Origin: Phycisphaeraceae bacterium
GTDB lineage: Bacteria; Planctomycetota; Phycisphaerae; Phycisphaerales; Phycisphaeraceae
Direction of reading: 5' to 3'
Assembly: GCA_002704825.1 (NCBI GenBank)
Contig: PAIY01000191.1
Span: 1 to 45,486, forward strand
DNA length: 45,486 nucleotides
Shown: one piece after another, positions 36,476 through 45,444 of the stretch
Layout of the letters: every line of letters starts with the position of its first letter
Position numbering within the stretch: the stretch's first letter is position 1
Translations under genes and position numbers: made by a program
Notes under the pieces: model-generated
The model's database searches: none
Told to the model about the DNA's origin: nothing
The model's input: only the letters and a program-made list of their open reading frames with translations

Positions 36476-37333
36476 TCATACGGTTTGCTTGACGATACTG
36501 GGGATTTTAAACCAGTGACTGCCTACCTGATCGCCATCCATCAGAAGCTCAATGCGTTGCATGGAATAGGTTTTGCCTGCATAGACAAGCACCAATGCCG
36601 GGATCAGTGTCCAGAGCATGACAGAGGCGCTGATCAACATGCCGGTGTAGCTGCCGCTTAGCCAGTATTCGGAGATGAAACCAACCATATGAATCTGTAC
36701 AACGGCTGAGAGTCCGAAGCTGATGGCTGAAGCGATGAACAGGCAGTAGGTCATCCCAGCCAATTGCATGTAACGGTCACCCTTGCGGAAACTGTGTTGC
36801 AGGATCAATGCCCAAGCGGACCATGAGACGAGTACGGTAAACCAGATGATCATCGTCTGGGGCATCCAGATACAGCCATAGGCACGGAAGGATTCGCCGG
36901 GCAGGTACTCCCAGAGATCCGCAGCCTGGAGCAGGGTGGTCATTACACTGACGGTCAAAAGGGCAGCGGGGAAGGCTACCATCACATACACGTAGGATGA
37001 TGCCCCCGTCCGATGAATCAAATGCTCACGCCAATTGCGACCGGGTTCCAGGAACAGGAACTGCGTGATGAAAAACGCAAAGAGCCCGAAGATGGTGATC
37101 ATCCAGTGCGCTTCAAGTGTTTCAGGATAGACGCCCATCGCACCGCGAATGCCGTGCTCATACATGGGCCAGAAGCCGTACCATATTGACAGATGCTTGA
37201 GCATGAACGCACCGATGGGGTAGCGCATAATCAGATCAGCAATCAAAAGCCAAATGACCAAAGTCATCAACAGGGCCAGTATCGTAAATAGCAGCTTGCG
37301 AGAATGATATAGAATGGCAATTGTAAGCGGCAT
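36476..37333 (-). CDS. polytopic membrane protein of unknown function
   Basis: A 285-residue protein with about six membrane segments, for example LLFTILALLMTLVIWLLIA, MITIFGLFAFFITQFLFL, YVYVMVAFPAALLTVSVM, IIWFTVLVSWSAWALIL, MTYCLFIASAISFGLSAV and ISASVMLWTLIPALVLVYA. Loops carry many aromatic residues. No catalytic or transporter motif was recognised. ATG 37333 has no clear Shine-Dalgarno. It lies 124 bases downstream of the HAM1-like gene on the same strand; the pattern of six helices resembles the zinc-ribbon membrane protein at 38053 only in general type. Confidence 0.65.
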   Translation of the reverse strand: MPLTIAILYHSRKLLFTILALLMTLVIWLLIADLIMRYPIGAFMLKHLSIWYGFWPMYEHGIRGAMGVYPETLEAHWMITIFGLFAFFITQFLFLEPGRNWREHLIHRTGASSYVYVMVAFPAALLTVSVMTTLLQAADLWEYLPGESFRAYGCIWMPQTMIIWFTVLVSWSAWALILQHSFRKGDRYMQLAGMTYCLFIASAISFGLSAVVQIHMVGFISEYWLSGSYTGMLISASVMLWTLIPALVLVYAGKTYSMQRIELLMDGDQVGSHWFKIPSIVKQTV

Positions 37334-37457
37334 TGGTGTCTATATTATCCTGTTCTGATGAACGCAATTCAAGAAAAAATGATCGGTTCATGCCTAATTT
37401 CTCCCTCAAATGGCGAATAAAATTGCTTTTTATGTCAGAAATGTGTTAGTTGACCCA

Positions 37458-38060
37458 TCAAAGCGACGACAAAATGTGCAACGGCTCCCACTGTGTCAAC
37501 GCATCATTGAACACCGCCTGACGCTGAGCAATGACATCTTCCCCGCCACGAATCAAGGCGGTCATCGGCGAACCTGCCGTCATTGGGCGCAACGGCGCAC
37601 GGGCGATTTGGAAGGGCGATTCCTGGTAAAGCGTGTGAACTTGATCGCCTGTTGCCAAAGCCCAACCCACGATGAATCGCCCGGTACGCAAGGCATCAGG
37701 CACGTCCTTCATCCGGTCAAGCAGGTACGCCATCCAGGCTTGGTCGGAAATGTTTTCGTCGAGCTTGCCACCCCAACGACGAGCCTGCACTCCCGGCTCG
37801 TCATCCAGTGCATCAAAGCAAAGTCCGACATCATGTGCAAAGACATGGGGATAAGCATCACAACGGTAATGCGCTGCCTTGATCGCTGCGTTTTCCGTCA
37901 CCGTCATTGCATCTTCCACCGGTGTGTCAGCCCGGATGCCATGTGCTTGCGACAGGTCCACGACATCAAACCCTATGCCCACAAACAATGGGCGATAGAT
38001 CAGATGCTTGGTCGGATTGCCACTGGCAAAGAGTAATGTGGGGTGAGGGATATCAGTCAT
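37458..38060 (-). CDS. HAM1/RdgB-like non-canonical NTP pyrophosphatase
   Basis: A 200-residue protein from ATG 38060 (MTDIPHP). The nucleotide site LFASGNPTKHLI fits the T/SxNxxK motif at the N-terminus. AHDVGLCFDALDDEPGVQARR corresponds to the catalytic DSGL..D..PG..S region of the family. Such enzymes hydrolyse XTP, dITP or ITP to monophosphates and keep deaminated bases out of DNA. The sequence is divergent (DVGL for DSGL, few basic residues after), so another nucleotide substrate is possible. Its start overlaps the end of the upstream membrane protein gene by 8 bases, which suggests translational coupling. Confidence 0.72.
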   Translation of the reverse strand: MTDIPHPTLLFASGNPTKHLIYRPLFVGIGFDVVDLSQAHGIRADTPVEDAMTVTENAAIKAAHYRCDAYPHVFAHDVGLCFDALDDEPGVQARRWGGKLDENISDQAWMAYLLDRMKDVPDALRTGRFIVGWALATGDQVHTLYQESPFQIARAPLRPMTAGSPMTALIRGGEDVIAQRQAVFNDALTQWEPLHILSSL

Positions 38061-38901
38061 CACGTGAGACGTTGGCTTGTTCCTGCTCGATCTCAAAACC
38101 ACATTCCGGGCATGTGCCGTCCCCATGTTCCATCGAGCCCTGCAGGTCATAGCCGCATTTCATGCATCGGCAGTTGGCATACCGGAAAAACGGGCGGATT
38201 CCAAACAGCAGGATCGCACTGGTCCCCATCGCCCATAACACCACGGATATCTGCATCATCAATGCTGCAGTGAAACCCGGGACACTGTCGATCTGTTGCG
38301 AGGTGTAATAAAACACATATCGCCCAACGATCTTGGTTCCAAACGGCCCAATGATCAAACCCATGCCCAGCAGCAATGACAGCAATTTGTAATCCGAATA
38401 AAGCACACGCTCACGCCGGCTGAACCATGTCTGGAAAATCATTCCCCAGATCAAACTCATGAGCATGACCCCTGAGAGTCGATGCAGTGGACTCAGTGGC
38501 AACAGATACTCCGACTTGATGGCTAAGCCATGCACCATTACCTCACGCAGAATCACCCCGACCTCAATTACACTCATGTTCAAGACACCTGCAGCAATCG
38601 CCCCGGCAATGAGCATCCGTCGTGGCAAAGCCTTGCGATCCGCCAGTTCGTGATGCCAGTAGCGATGTGGGGATAGCGTCGCAATCGGTGCAAAGAGCAT
38701 CAAGGTCAGATACCCCAGCCATGTCTGCCGGAGTATGCTCGGTGTATCAGGAAACCAGAGAAGTAACGAGAAGCTGTCCCACTGGTAATCGTCATATTGC
38801 AATGGGATGAACAACACACCGCACCAGATGCCAAGTACGATCAGCCATCCCAGCAGGAACGGCCAACGCAGCGCGTGTGCAAAATCAACGTGCTTTTCCA
38901 T
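38053..38901 (-). CDS. membrane protein with C-terminal zinc ribbon
   Basis: A 282-residue protein from ATG 38901; TTG 38925 is an alternative that lies closer to a possible AGGTGA. Six or so membrane helices (FLLGWLIVLGIWCGVLFI, TLMLFAPIATL, LIAGAIAAGVLNMSVIEV, VMLMSLIWGMIF, LLSLLLGMGLIIGPF, LMMQISVVLWAMGTSAILLF) are followed by a cytoplasmic ribbon with Cys-x2-Cys...Cys-x2-Cys: CMKCGYDLQG and GTCPECG. This CxKCGYDLxG...CPECG ribbon is widespread in planctomycete membrane proteins of unknown role. Its stop overlaps the HAM1-like start. Confidence 0.75.
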   Translation of the reverse strand: MEKHVDFAHALRWPFLLGWLIVLGIWCGVLFIPLQYDDYQWDSFSLLLWFPDTPSILRQTWLGYLTLMLFAPIATLSPHRYWHHELADRKALPRRMLIAGAIAAGVLNMSVIEVGVILREVMVHGLAIKSEYLLPLSPLHRLSGVMLMSLIWGMIFQTWFSRRERVLYSDYKLLSLLLGMGLIIGPFGTKIVGRYVFYYTSQQIDSVPGFTAALMMQISVVLWAMGTSAILLFGIRPFFRYANCRCMKCGYDLQGSMEHGDGTCPECGFEIEQEQANVSRDD

Positions 38902-39146
38902 CGACAAAACGAATGGTCCTTTCAATCACCTGCACGTCCACGTGTGTTGGAGGACGCCAGCGTGACCATTGTACTCAAATGTCCTGCCATGTCTCGGGTT
39001 AGAGGCAAAAACCATTTGACAGCGATCGAGCGACACGCAGGCGAGTCTCATGCTGCTTCAGGCGAGCCGCGTTGTGTCAACGCGGGATTGAGCGAAGCAC
39101 AACTTGTATGTCCTGCAACAATCGTTCCATCACCATCCACCCTCAT

Positions 39147-39184
39147 TTGGCCCCCAGCGTCCAACCGTCTACAATAGTCTGACT
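39147..39184 (+). promoter_or_regulatory. promoter of a nearly leaderless nuoD transcript
   Basis: -35 TTGGCC (39147-39152), a 17-base spacer and -10 TACAAT (39170-39175). Nine bases separate the -10 from ATG 39185, so the leader would be about 3 bases. No Shine-Dalgarno is present, as with atpG. Confidence 0.5.
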
Positions 39185-40390
39185 ATGACGACCACCGACT
39201 CCCAACAGACCGAATTTATCATCGCCAAACCCGATGGCGTGGGCCCCGTTGCCGGCGACGGCAAGCAGGTTGACGTCCGCACAGAGGAAATGCTCGTGAA
39301 CATGGGCCCGCAACACCCCTCGACGCACGGCGTGTTGCGCATCGTCCTGCGTACCGACGGTGAGATGGTTCTCGAAGCGGTCCCACATATCGGATACCTG
39401 CACCGCTGTGCGGAGAAAATCGGTGAGAATGTGGCCTATTTCCAGTATGTCCCATACACCGACCGGATGGACTATCTGGCAGCCATGAACGAAAATTGGA
39501 CGTGGTGTCATGCCGTCGAAAAACTCGCCGGCCTGGAACTGCCACGCCGCGCTGAACTCATCCGTATCCTCGTCGGTGAACTGGGACGTATTGGCTCACA
39601 CCTCGTGAGTTTCGGGACCTACGGCTTGGACATCGGTGCCTTTACGCCGTTTCTCTACGCCTTCCGTGAACGCGAGTATGTGCTGGACCTTTTCGAAATG
39701 CTCTGCGGTGCCCGTCTGACCTACAGCTACTTCACCATTGGCGGTTCGACTTACGATCTGCCCGATGGGTATCTGGATAAGGTCACCGAGTTCCTTGATT
39801 ACTTTGAACCGAAGATCGACGAATACAACAACCTGTTGACCTACAACAAGATTTTCATCAAGCGCACCGCTGACGTCGGCGTGATGACCCCCGAAGTCTG
39901 CACCCAGTATGCCATCACCGGCCCGGTTCTGCGTGGCAGTGGTATTGCCTACGACCTGCGTCGCGACATGCCTTACAGCCTTTACGACGAGTTCGACTTT
40001 GACGTCATCGTCGGTGACGGCGAAATGGGCACCCTCGGCGACTGTTGGGATCGTTACATGGTCCGCATGAAGGAAATGGTCGAAAGCTGCAAGATTCTTC
40101 GTCAGGCCATTGCCAAGCTCAAGGATTGTGCAGGCGATTACCGCCTGAAAGTCGGCCGCAACTTCAAGGCAGACGAAGGCGAAATCTACGTCGAAACCGA
40201 AAACCCCCGTGGCGTACTGGGCTTCTACCTCGAATCACAGGGCGGCCCCATGCCGTACCGCGCCAAGTGTCGCGCCGCGACCTTCTGCAACTTATCCGTC
40301 ACCACCGAACTCTGCCAAAACGTGCTCTTGTCAGACGTCCCCGCCATCATCGGCTCCATCGACATCGTCATGGGACAGGTGGATCGATAA
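39185..40390 (+). CDS. nuoD: NADH-quinone oxidoreductase subunit D
   Basis: A 401-residue peripheral-arm subunit of complex I that helps form the quinone pocket. Signatures: MLVNMGPQHPSTHGVLRI, LEAVPHIGYLHRCAEKIGE, YTDRMDYLAAMNEN, and the end FCNLSVTTELCQNVLLSDV then IIGSIDIVMGQVDR. ATG 39185 fits the family N-terminus; an upstream in-frame ATG at 39104 is less likely. It is complete and highly conserved. Other nuo genes are absent from the window, so complex I genes are scattered or this is a separate locus. It is followed within 30 bases by an AT-rich, unrelated gene. Confidence 0.97.
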   Translation: MTTTDSQQTEFIIAKPDGVGPVAGDGKQVDVRTEEMLVNMGPQHPSTHGVLRIVLRTDGEMVLEAVPHIGYLHRCAEKIGENVAYFQYVPYTDRMDYLAAMNENWTWCHAVEKLAGLELPRRAELIRILVGELGRIGSHLVSFGTYGLDIGAFTPFLYAFREREYVLDLFEMLCGARLTYSYFTIGGSTYDLPDGYLDKVTEFLDYFEPKIDEYNNLLTYNKIFIKRTADVGVMTPEVCTQYAITGPVLRGSGIAYDLRRDMPYSLYDEFDFDVIVGDGEMGTLGDCWDRYMVRMKEMVESCKILRQAIAKLKDCAGDYRLKVGRNFKADEGEIYVETENPRGVLGFYLESQGGPMPYRAKCRAATFCNLSVTTELCQNVLLSDVPAIIGSIDIVMGQVDR

Positions 40391-40416
40391 GGTATAAATG
40401 ATATTGGCGTTAATTG

Positions 40417-41787
40417 ATGAATCCTGATCATAATGATGACCGTGTATATGAACGAATTTTTGCTCCACGCACTGCGGAGCGTTTAGGTAAAGAGCTTACT
40501 TTTATATTTCCTGGATCACATATTAATTTTGTCGCAAGAAAAGAAAATGAAATACCTGATTTTTCTTTTGATCCGGGTTCGAAATGCCGTGTTCATTGGG
40601 ATGAAAAAACAAAACAGATTTGGTCTTTTCTCTATTCAGTAGACACTAGCATTCCCGTGAGGGCTGTAGCACTACTTTTACTTCAAGAGCCTGATGATTT
40701 TGATATGCAATTTGCACGTGCGTATACTCGTGTTTTTAATGCAGATGTATTGCATGCCTATGATGTTTTAAGGCATCGCGACTCTTGGGAATCTCTAATG
40801 GTCACTCGGATTCCAAGGGCAATTGCTACATTATCTCCATTTAGCACTAAGCCATTCAGCAGATGGTTGAAATGGTTGCAAGATGCGATGCAGTTGCGTT
40901 ACGAAGGGAGAGTCTTTCAGTCTACTTTGTTTATGACTAAAAATCTTAACACGTTTGCTAGTGTCAATGAAGACAATTTTGTAAAGTTTGATGTTAGCCA
41001 AAGTTTAAATGATTTTTTATTTCGTGAAAAATGGGGGCGAGCAATAAGCAATAATGGTGATGTTGGTGTCTTAGGTATTGGAAGGTCTGGAAGAATTTCA
41101 GGATTAGTTTCAATTCCTCATGCTGGAATACAAGAAGATTGTGATATGCCGTTGCCGACTCCCTTGTATGTAATTGCAAAAATGCTGGTGCCTGGCACTA
41201 TGGCGTTTGTTTGTACAGAAAATAGTGATCTGTATGTTATATTGAATAATGGCGCTGTGTTCGTGAAAACACAAGGAAGATGGCATTTTAGAAATTACAA
41301 TTCTTTCAGTAAATTAATGATGGCATTTTTGCCTGAAGAAATTTCAGCTTCAATATTGCAGTATTCACTAGATTTAAGCTATAAACGCCACGGAGCACTA
41401 TTTTGTATTCCGGATAATGTTGATGAAATCCAGAAAATTGTGCCAGATTACAGGGAGAGAATTCGTCCTAATAGTGCGTTGCGAGATGCTGTTGGCAGTC
41501 TTTGTATACATAATGATTCTCATAGACGTATGCTTCTTGCAGTGTCGGCTTTAGATGGAGCTTTGGTTATTTCAAATGAAGGTAATGTTTTTGACGCAGC
41601 TTGTATGATAGGACAGCCGGAGCAAAGCAGGCTTGATCAAATTGGTTTGAAGAAATTTAAACGATTTGCTGGGGCAAGAACTACCGCTGCATGGAATGCG
41701 AGTGTTTACGGAACCTCAATTAAGATTTCGGAAGATGGCTTAATAACATTGTTCAGATATGGCAAAATCATTGGAGAAATGGGATAG
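40417..41787 (+). CDS. DAC (DisA_N-like) domain protein with N-terminal sensor region
   Basis: A 456-residue protein from ATG 40417 (TTG 40414 also possible). Residue numbers here count from the TTG. Its third position is clearly AT-rich beside the GC-richer neighbours, suggesting transfer. The C-terminal part, about 305-457, follows the layout of a diadenylate cyclase domain: KRHGALFCIP (like the IGALIVIE strand), LDGALVI (DGA motif, Asp381), NVFDAACMIG (like VAAACYLP), then GARTTAA (420-426) and SEDGLITLFRYGKI. In true cyclases the next-to-last block is GTRHRAA; here HR is replaced by TT. The N-terminal 300 residues match the kind of sensor regions named DACNV in the databases, though this name is a recollection. 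It may make a cyclic dinucleotide, bind one, or be inactive. Confidence 0.65.
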   Translation: MNPDHNDDRVYERIFAPRTAERLGKELTFIFPGSHINFVARKENEIPDFSFDPGSKCRVHWDEKTKQIWSFLYSVDTSIPVRAVALLLLQEPDDFDMQFARAYTRVFNADVLHAYDVLRHRDSWESLMVTRIPRAIATLSPFSTKPFSRWLKWLQDAMQLRYEGRVFQSTLFMTKNLNTFASVNEDNFVKFDVSQSLNDFLFREKWGRAISNNGDVGVLGIGRSGRISGLVSIPHAGIQEDCDMPLPTPLYVIAKMLVPGTMAFVCTENSDLYVILNNGAVFVKTQGRWHFRNYNSFSKLMMAFLPEEISASILQYSLDLSYKRHGALFCIPDNVDEIQKIVPDYRERIRPNSALRDAVGSLCIHNDSHRRMLLAVSALDGALVISNEGNVFDAACMIGQPEQSRLDQIGLKKFKRFAGARTTAAWNASVYGTSIKISEDGLITLFRYGKIIGEMG

Positions 41788-41942
41788 CCTTGCAGATGAA
41801 AATTAGATGTCAGAAACCATAAAATATCTTAAGCTTTGAATCTGACAATAGCTGCAAACGCTCGTTAAACCCATACCTCCCGCCGCAAAATCATGACATG
41901 CATTCAGGCATTCACGTCTGAGTGATTTTCAAGGAGCGTATC

Positions 41943-42347
41943 ATGTCCAACGGTGAATCATGCTGTTGCGGGAAGTCCGGGGATCAAGGTCAAAAGAAAA
42001 TTCTGTTTTATGCGTGCTCCGGTGGGGCGAATGTTGCTGAGGCTTCGGATAGCGCCTGCCGTCAGTTAATGAGTGATGGCATGGGAGCGATGTTCTGCCT
42101 TGCAGGATTGGGGGCAGGGATACAGAGCATGGTCGATCATGCAAGTGACGCGGATTTGAACATCGTCATCGACGGATGCCCCATGGACTGCGCCAGAAAA
42201 ATCTTCGAGAAGTCCGGCTTGGAAAATGTGCACTATGCCCGCGCAACCGACATGGGGCTGGAGAAGAAGCCCAAAGGCACACGTGCTACCGAGGTTGAAA
42301 TAAATACCATCATCGATCATGTCAAACAGTTCATTGCAACTGTCTGA
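41943..42347 (+). CDS. DGC-domain zinc-binding protein
   Basis: A 134-residue protein from ATG 41943, with AAGGAG just upstream. It starts with a cysteine cluster SCCCGKSG, then ILFYACSGGANVAEASDSAC, FCLAGLGAG and the name-giving DGCPMDCARK (Asp77-Gly78-Cys79). The many conserved cysteines suggest metal binding. Family members are often near arsenic, mercury or redox genes; none is here, so the role is open. No signal peptide. It lies between the AT-rich DAC-like gene and a convergent membrane protein. Confidence 0.85.
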   Translation: MSNGESCCCGKSGDQGQKKILFYACSGGANVAEASDSACRQLMSDGMGAMFCLAGLGAGIQSMVDHASDADLNIVIDGCPMDCARKIFEKSGLENVHYARATDMGLEKKPKGTRATEVEINTIIDHVKQFIATV

Positions 42348-42407
42348 TCTGAACCATTGTGTCATATTGCTAACATGGACTTGCTACACCTTGCGAAGGG
42401 TGTGTAA

Positions 42408-43676
42408 TCAAACTTGCTCTTCTTGTCGTGTTGCCTGTGGTGCCTTTTGCATGATCAGCAAATGCATAAACGGAACCGCTGGCAGGAAGTATTTCTCCCA
42501 ATGCAGATAAGACCAGGGCATGATCAGCAGGAAAAATAAAACACTCGCAAGCGGTAATGCATTGAGCATCGCAATATCGGCTTTGGCCTTTTTCAGTGTA
42601 TCAGCAATTAACTGACTCAAAATCCAAATCCCCAAAACCAACCCGATATAAAAAACAATATCAGACAGTATCAAACTGGGATTGACAGTGTTGAACAATC
42701 GATGTGCAAGGCCGACTGTCAGATAACCACCATGTTCGCTGGGCGGTGATACGCGAACCGGAAAGTACCAGTAGATTTGTGACAGGATCAGGGCAAGGAT
42801 GCAAAATTTGTATGAACACAGTAACTGTTTTCGGCATACGACGATCACCGGCAAACAATACAACGCACACAATGAGATATATAAAACCAATGAAGTGATA
42901 TGAAACGATCTTGTCAGATTGATATAAACTTGACGCACATGATTGTCCGGGGTCAGGCTGCCCCAGAAACCGACCAGACAGACAAAAGGCAGGCAACCTG
43001 TGAGAACCGCGATACCCAATTGCATGGACGTTCTGCGCTGTCTGGGTTGCCAAAGCCATTGAATGAACAGGACCGCCAAAAAACTCATGATCAAAAAGAT
43101 CATGTACTGCCGACACAAGAGCATACCCGCGCAACAGATTGCCAATTCAATTGAACGACTCTGATAAAAAGCGCGTACCGCCCAGATGACAAAAAGCACA
43201 GCCAACATATCCGTGTACACCATCGTACTCATGGGCAGAAAATAGGGGTTCGCCAGACAGCAACTGGCAATAAATAGCCACCAGTGACTTCGTTTATTGA
43301 TTGCAATGTGACCCAGTCGGCACAGTTGATCCAGTGTCAGTACGGCGATGATGATGGCAGCCAGACGTATCTGCCAAAGCTCAAAACCGATGATCTTGCC
43401 CATCGCGCCAAAATAGATGAACGGCAGGGGTGTGGACATTTCCTCGTAATGCTTGAGCAGATTCAAGGACAGGTTTTCTGAGAATGTTCTGGAAGTTTCG
43501 ATGAATCGCATTTCATCACCCGGCAAAACACGATTCGGGCCGACGGCAAGATAAAAGCACAAGATCAAAAACGTCCCAACTAGCAGGCACCGCCAATGGT
43601 CATTGCGTTGTTGCTCTGTTTTGACAGATGGCATCGTCGAGACAACAGATGAAGGTGAAGGCTTACTTTGCTTCAA
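42408..43676 (-). CDS. GT-C-type membrane glycosyltransferase
   Basis: A 422-residue protein from TTG 43676; ATG 43634 is a possible alternative and neither has a clear ribosome binding site. About ten membrane helices follow a short cytoplasmic head. After the first helix comes VLPGDEMRF, the acidic loop (Asp54, Glu55) expected in GT-C enzymes that use a polyprenyl-phosphate sugar donor, and HYEEMSTPLPFIYFGAM, like the TPP loop of Alg10/PMT-type proteins. It would add a sugar on the outer face of the membrane to a lipid, glycan or protein. Donor and acceptor are unknown. No neighbours share its pathway. Confidence 0.65.
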   Translation of the reverse strand: MKQSKPSPSSVVSTMPSVKTEQQRNDHWRCLLVGTFLILCFYLAVGPNRVLPGDEMRFIETSRTFSENLSLNLLKHYEEMSTPLPFIYFGAMGKIIGFELWQIRLAAIIIAVLTLDQLCRLGHIAINKRSHWWLFIASCCLANPYFLPMSTMVYTDMLAVLFVIWAVRAFYQSRSIELAICCAGMLLCRQYMIFLIMSFLAVLFIQWLWQPRQRRTSMQLGIAVLTGCLPFVCLVGFWGSLTPDNHVRQVYINLTRSFHITSLVLYISLCALYCLPVIVVCRKQLLCSYKFCILALILSQIYWYFPVRVSPPSEHGGYLTVGLAHRLFNTVNPSLILSDIVFYIGLVLGIWILSQLIADTLKKAKADIAMLNALPLASVLFFLLIMPWSYLHWEKYFLPAVPFMHLLIMQKAPQATRQEEQV

Positions 43677-43977
43677 AGCAGGTTTCCAATCCGGGCATGA
43701 CGGTGGCTACAGTTGCCAATAGACAAGCTGATTTGCCAATACTGGTTTATATGCTTTTTTGTCAAGGTGACAACCTCCTGGTTTGAGTTTATCACATGGA
43801 ACCAGGCCTGTCTTGCGAGGTGATCGTGCTGAGAGATAAGTTGGCTTGAATTTCACAATATGAAATACAATTTCACAATATCTTGCATTGTTGCGAGTGC
43901 TTGCTCATAATGTCTGCCAGGATGGATAAGGCGTTTAGACATGCATAACGCTGCACACGATCCACAGGAGACAGACA
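43677..43977. promoter_or_regulatory. control region of the GH39-like gene with spaced direct repeats
   Basis: AATTTCACAATAT occurs twice, at 43849-43861 and 43869-43881, exactly 20 bp apart (two helical turns). The first copy also forms ATTTCA-N5-TGAAAT (43850-43866). Directly after them lies a promoter-like pair, TTGCAT (43883-43888) and CATAAT (43906-43911) with a 17-base spacer. An activator binding the repeats is plausible. The rest of the gap shows no gene. Confidence 0.45.
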
Positions 43978-45444
43978 ATGCCGTTCGAAGATTTTTCGAC
44001 GTTAACGTATCTGGGCAAACTCAAAACGACTCCAAGCACGCAGCAGGCAAACTCCCGTTTGGGTGTCGGCTTTGAGTGTCTGGATCGTGATATGTGGAAA
44101 GTCGAACAAGCCTGGCCGGTCATCGAACAGCTCGGCATCAAGTGGGCACGCGTGCAGACCGGTTGGGCGAAGACTGAACAGAGCCCCGGCGTCTTCGATT
44201 TCACTTGGCTGGATGAAATCGTTGACAAACTCATCGCCCGAAGCGTCACACCTTGGCTGAGCATCAGCTATGGTAATCCGCTTTACACCAGGGACATGAA
44301 CACCGCAGTCGATGGCGAGGACGAAAAACGCGTTGAATGCAATAAGTTCGGCGTCGGTTTCCCGCCGATCCATACTGCCGAGGAACGCAAAGGTTGGCAG
44401 AACTACGTCCGCGCTCTGGTCGAACATTACAAAGACCGCGTGACCCATTACGAAGTCTGGAACGAGCCTGACCTGCTGAGCTTTTGGAAGTGTCAGCCAC
44501 GTGCTGCAGACTATGTTGATCTTGTGCGACTCACCGCCGAACCGCTGCGTGAAGTCCAACCCGATGCCAAGCTCATCGGCGGGGCGATTGCCTGGGGCAT
44601 GACCGTTTGGAGTTTAAAGTGGCTCGAAGACTGCATGCAAGCTGGACTCCACGAACTGGTCGACATCATCAGTTACCACGGCTATAAGTCCGTCCCCGAA
44701 CGTCACAGCGCACAGGAAATCGCAGCATTCAAACAAATCATCAACAAGTACAAACCCGGTCTGGAATATTGGCAGGGTGAAGCCGGTGTGCAATCCAAGG
44801 TGCCCTCCGGTGGCAATGCCGGTGCGCTCTCCACCATGAAACTCTCTGAGCCCATTCAGGCACGCATGCTTCTGCGTCGCACGATGCTCGAATTGATGCA
44901 CGGAGCTTCGATGAGCAGTTACTTTCATATGGGGGACTTTGCACACTATGCAGGCGATGTCCGCACGTATCACTACGGTCTTGTGCGTTTGGAAGATGGT
45001 TCGCCCAAGCCTGCGTTTTATGCACTGCAAACACTGTGCACCTTGCTTGGCGGTGATACGGAAAACGCCGAAGGTCGTTCGGCAGCACACATGAGTTTAC
45101 GCGATGACACCGATGACCCACGTGCGACCAAGGCGTTCACCTGGCATGCCAACTTTGTGAAAGGCAATGTGCCGATTCACGCATGGTGGTTACCCGACTC
45201 ACTGGAAGAAGAGCCGGTCGTGCACAACACCGAGATGACCTATTGGCTTGACACATCATGCAAACTCCAGAACCCAGTGTTGATCGATCCAGTTTCGCAG
45301 GAAGTCTACGCAGTCAAATTTGAGATGGAAAAACGCACCTGTGCTGAAACATGGATGGCACCCGATCCCAACGCAGATGGTGTGCATTATTTCCCGTCTC
45401 TGCCTGCTAGTGGTCCGTCAAAACTTAATTGTGGGATAGACTGA
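43978..45444 (+). CDS. GH39-like clan GH-A glycoside hydrolase, cytoplasmic
   Basis: A 488-residue protein with AGGAGA 7 bases before ATG 43978. The barrel starts at RLGVGFECLDRDMW with IKWARVQTGWAKTEQSPGVF, typical of GH39-like beta-xylosidases. HYEVWNEPDLLSFW gives acid/base Glu163, and EYWQGEAGVQS gives nucleophile Glu268. A beta domain follows from about 370. No signal peptide is present, so it should act on imported oligosaccharides. It differs from the secreted clan GH-A enzyme at 8046. The substrate, beta-xyloside or another glycoside, cannot be fixed. Its upstream region has a 20-bp-spaced repeat pair. Confidence 0.83.
   Translation: MPFEDFSTLTYLGKLKTTPSTQQANSRLGVGFECLDRDMWKVEQAWPVIEQLGIKWARVQTGWAKTEQSPGVFDFTWLDEIVDKLIARSVTPWLSISYGNPLYTRDMNTAVDGEDEKRVECNKFGVGFPPIHTAEERKGWQNYVRALVEHYKDRVTHYEVWNEPDLLSFWKCQPRAADYVDLVRLTAEPLREVQPDAKLIGGAIAWGMTVWSLKWLEDCMQAGLHELVDIISYHGYKSVPERHSAQEIAAFKQIINKYKPGLEYWQGEAGVQSKVPSGGNAGALSTMKLSEPIQARMLLRRTMLELMHGASMSSYFHMGDFAHYAGDVRTYHYGLVRLEDGSPKPAFYALQTLCTLLGGDTENAEGRSAAHMSLRDDTDDPRATKAFTWHANFVKGNVPIHAWWLPDSLEEEPVVHNTEMTYWLDTSCKLQNPVLIDPVSQEVYAVKFEMEKRTCAETWMAPDPNADGVHYFPSLPASGPSKLNCGID

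Noticed and set aside
42376..42404. Hairpin ACACCTT-GCG-AAGGGTGT as a terminator after the DGC-domain gene
   Set aside because: The stem has a bulge and no T run follows on either strand.
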